NCBI GenBank assembly: GCA_014607495.2
Contig: CP053156.1
Location: forward strand, 2,604,001 to 2,668,000
Source of the DNA: Carposina sasakii
Taxonomy: Eukaryota > Arthropoda > Insecta > Lepidoptera > Carposinidae
Length of the DNA stretch: 64,000 nucleotides
Reading direction: 5' to 3'
The notes under the pieces are model-generated. The model saw only the letters and a list, made by a program, of their open reading frames with translations. It did not search any database and was not told the DNA's origin. Position numbers and translations under genes: made by a program. Position 1 is the stretch's first letter. Each line of letters begins with the position of its first letter. Positions 63,570-64,000 of this stretch are shown in pieces.

Positions 63570-64000
63570 ATTGTATTGATCAGATTTGAGATAATTTTAA
63601 TTTTTTATGTAATCATATTACTTTTTGATTTTGTGGTCGTTGGTGGAAAATTATTAAAAAAAACTGAAAATATACGTATTTTGAGTACTCTAGATAGCAG
63701 CGTTATGTCTAGTGCCCGCACGGTATACGATTTTACTTACATAAATATTGATTAACATTCCTAAGTTGTTTAGGTTAGTATGGAAAAGTAAATATGTGAT
63801 TTTTTTGTTGCCAATTACTCAATTAATAGATACTATTATTTTTTGCATACTTGTGTGAAAGAAAATTAATAAAAAATATACTTTAAATCAAAATCAGAAG
63901 TCCTACTTAGAAGTAAACCTGTAAATAAATTTTATACCACAATAAAAAACGGAAGGAGGTAAAAATATCTTGTAAAGTTTGCCTTTTTCGTAATCTTTCA
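63570..64000. other. AT-rich end of the window
   Basis: No gene is recognised; a 66-codon frame at 63555-63755 has no features. Confidence 0.35.

Overview
The window looks like intergenic or intronic DNA of a lepidopteran insect (moth or butterfly). The background is AT-rich with the GTAGGTACCTA-type sequence common in that order. It carries many repeat tails I recognise as lepidopteran, including the CCAGCAGTGGACTG LINE/SINE tail, the GCCCGCGACTCCGTCCGCG tail and the CCCCGACGCAAAAACGACGGGG repeat. I recognise no host protein-coding gene with confidence. Two short ATG-plus-splice-donor signatures in CpG-rich stretches (minus strand near 27.2 kb, plus strand near 44.25 kb) are weak first-exon candidates.

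The coding content belongs to mobile elements. (1) An apparently intact Ty3/gypsy LTR retrotransposon lies at 8035-12429 on the minus strand. It has identical 148-bp LTRs, a 5-bp target duplication (ATTAT), a serine-tRNA-type primer site and one fused 1288-codon gag-pol frame. (2) A GC-rich Jockey-clade LINE lies at about 16433-23545 on the plus strand, with two long open frames (gag-like ORF1; endonuclease/reverse-transcriptase ORF2). (3) A second Ty3/gypsy element lies at 47761-52327 on the plus strand. Its LTRs are identical over 110 bp, yet its gag-pol is broken by two frameshifts and one stop. (4) There are remnants of at least four further LINEs (37.3, 41-42, 57.6-58.1 and 59.2-59.6 kb) and a pogo-like transposase remnant (25.9-26.15 kb).

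Layout. 0-8 kb: repeat fragments, a 575-bp foldback element, a CAGGATG-ended MITE and a 1.1-kb tandem array with higher-order structure. 8-12.4 kb: intact gypsy. 12.7-16.1 kb: a cluster of poly(A) retroposons, three of them head-to-tail and each with its own target duplication. 16.2-23.85 kb: LINE nested in one such retroposon. 24.6-27 kb: a three-level nest of DNA elements. 27-46 kb: low-density DNA with a hAT element, a SINE inside it, and a LINE tail split by a Mutator-like element. 46.9-52.3 kb: a palindrome-rich TIR element abutting the broken gypsy. 52.3-64 kb: MITEs, hairpins, a 154-bp tandem duplication, LINE tails and a Harbinger-like MITE.

No operon, defence system or RNA gene is visible. 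The value of the window is as a readable record of transposon insertions: many have exact target duplications and clear nesting order. Coordinates of MITE, LINE-tail and repeat borders were read by eye and may be off by a few bases.
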